From Acidobacteriota bacterium (GTDB lineage: Bacteria > Acidobacteriota > Terriglobia > UBA7540), in NCBI GenBank assembly GCA_021786455.1, contig JAJYNF010000242.1, positions 1-14,092 on the forward strand: a stretch of 14,092 bases of DNA, in the 5' to 3' direction. Made by a program: the position numbers and the translations under genes. Numbering within the stretch: the stretch's first letter is position 1; each line of letters opens with the position of its first letter. The notes under the pieces were generated by a model. It was not told the origin of the DNA. It worked only from the letters and a program-made list of their open reading frames with translations, and made no database searches. Of the stretch, positions 13,460 to 14,092 are shown piece after piece.

Positions 13460-14092
13460 GCGGGCCGCCCAGGCGAATTTCCGGATTTGCGCGGTCTCAG
13501 CTTGGTTAGTGATAATTGCCTGGCTGGCTGGAGGATGCGTGGCGCCAGCCTGGGGCCGCTCCGTTCCATCCACGCCAGCCACGAAGCGCAACCCCTATTC
13601 GATCAACGTGAACGTCAACATGGTGGTCTTGCACGCGGCCGTGCTCGACCACAAGGGACACATGGTCAACGGGCTAAAGGCGGATAACTTCCGCGTTTAT
13701 GAGGACGGTGCCCTGCAACACCTGGCCGTTTTTAGCCATGCCGACGTCCCGGTGACCATGGGAATCGTCATTGACGACAGCGGCAGCATGCGCGATAAGC
13801 GTCCCTCGGTGAATGCTGCTGCCTACACGTTTGTCAAAACCTCCAACCCGTTCGACCAGGTCTTCGTCGTTAACTTCAACGATGAATATTACCTGGATAC
13901 TCCGGGGAATTTTGCTGCGAACAAACAGCAACTCAAGGCAGCGCTGGACAAAATTGATTCGCGCGGCGGCACTGCCCTTTACGATGCCGTTTACGCCTCG
14001 CTCGACCATCTGAAGCTGGGCACCCACAGTAAGAAAGTTCTATTGGTCATCACCGACGGCGAAGACAACGCCAGCCGCTATACCTTTGCCCA
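13443..14092 (+). CDS. Second exported VWA-domain protein, 3' end outside window
   Basis: An ATG at 13443 opens a frame of 216 codons that reaches the window edge without a stop. The start lies 17 bases inside the end of the previous VWA gene, suggesting translational coupling; the RBS is weak. A hydrophobic segment (CAVSAWLVIIAWLAGGC) forms a signal peptide; the LAGGC end is only a poor lipobox. Then come NVNMVVLHAAVLDHKGHMVNGL and a VWA domain with a complete metal site: DDSGS from Asp111, Thr177 in GGTALYD, and Asp205 in ITDGED. It is a clear paralogue of the gene before it (matching blocks NFRIYDD/NFRVYED, SNPEDEYF/SNPFDQVF, and DGGDNHSRYT/DGEDNASRYT). Function is unknown; the pair may act together at the cell surface or periplasm. 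Confidence 0.9.
   Translation, partial: MPLLNKRAAQANFRICAVSAWLVIIAWLAGGCVAPAWGRSVPSTPATKRNPYSINVNVNMVVLHAAVLDHKGHMVNGLKADNFRVYEDGALQHLAVFSHADVPVTMGIVIDDSGSMRDKRPSVNAAAYTFVKTSNPFDQVFVVNFNDEYYLDTPGNFAANKQQLKAALDKIDSRGGTALYDAVYASLDHLKLGTHSKKVLLVITDGEDNASRYTFA

Overview
This GC-rich window most likely comes from an Acidobacteriota genome. The main reason is a tandem pair of exported proteins at the right end, built like the VWFA-related family typical of that phylum. Start codons are ATG, GTG and TTG, mostly behind good AGGAGG-type ribosome binding sites.

Left part (1-4240, plus strand): a branched-chain amino acid operon, ilvB (5' end outside the window), a short ACT-domain regulatory subunit, and ilvC. 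proC (pyrroline-5-carboxylate reductase) follows after a 117-base gap containing a hairpin and a G-rich repeat.

Middle accessory patch (4278-6179): a DUF433 protein, a possible 14-codon stub of its usual toxin partner, a 388-residue protein of unknown function with an RX4H motif near its C-terminus, and, convergently, two small minus-strand charged helical genes. The first of these appears to carry a 1-base frameshift.

Central metabolism block (6316-12189): ppc (minus), gpmA (plus) and eno (minus). Together they encode 3-phosphoglycerate to 2-phosphoglycerate to PEP to oxaloacetate, but on alternating strands, so this is clustering and not one operon. Between gpmA and eno sits a small cassette: a free-standing four-helix-bundle (23S intervening-sequence type) gene plus a headless reading frame, flanked by inverted copies of a G-rich repeat. 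A third, diverged copy of the repeat follows ilvC.

Right end (12190-14092): a 259-base divergent region, then two overlapping VWA genes. The second runs off the window; it is an open frame of 216 codons with no stop.

The sequence does not show a complete new multi-gene system. The most informative oddities are the loss of the usual effector-site residues in the acetolactate synthase small subunit, altered aspartate-site residues in PEP carboxylase, the repeat-bracketed four-helix-bundle cassette, and the decayed DUF433 locus next to an unknown RX4H protein. Family assignments rest on reading motifs by eye; no database search was run.
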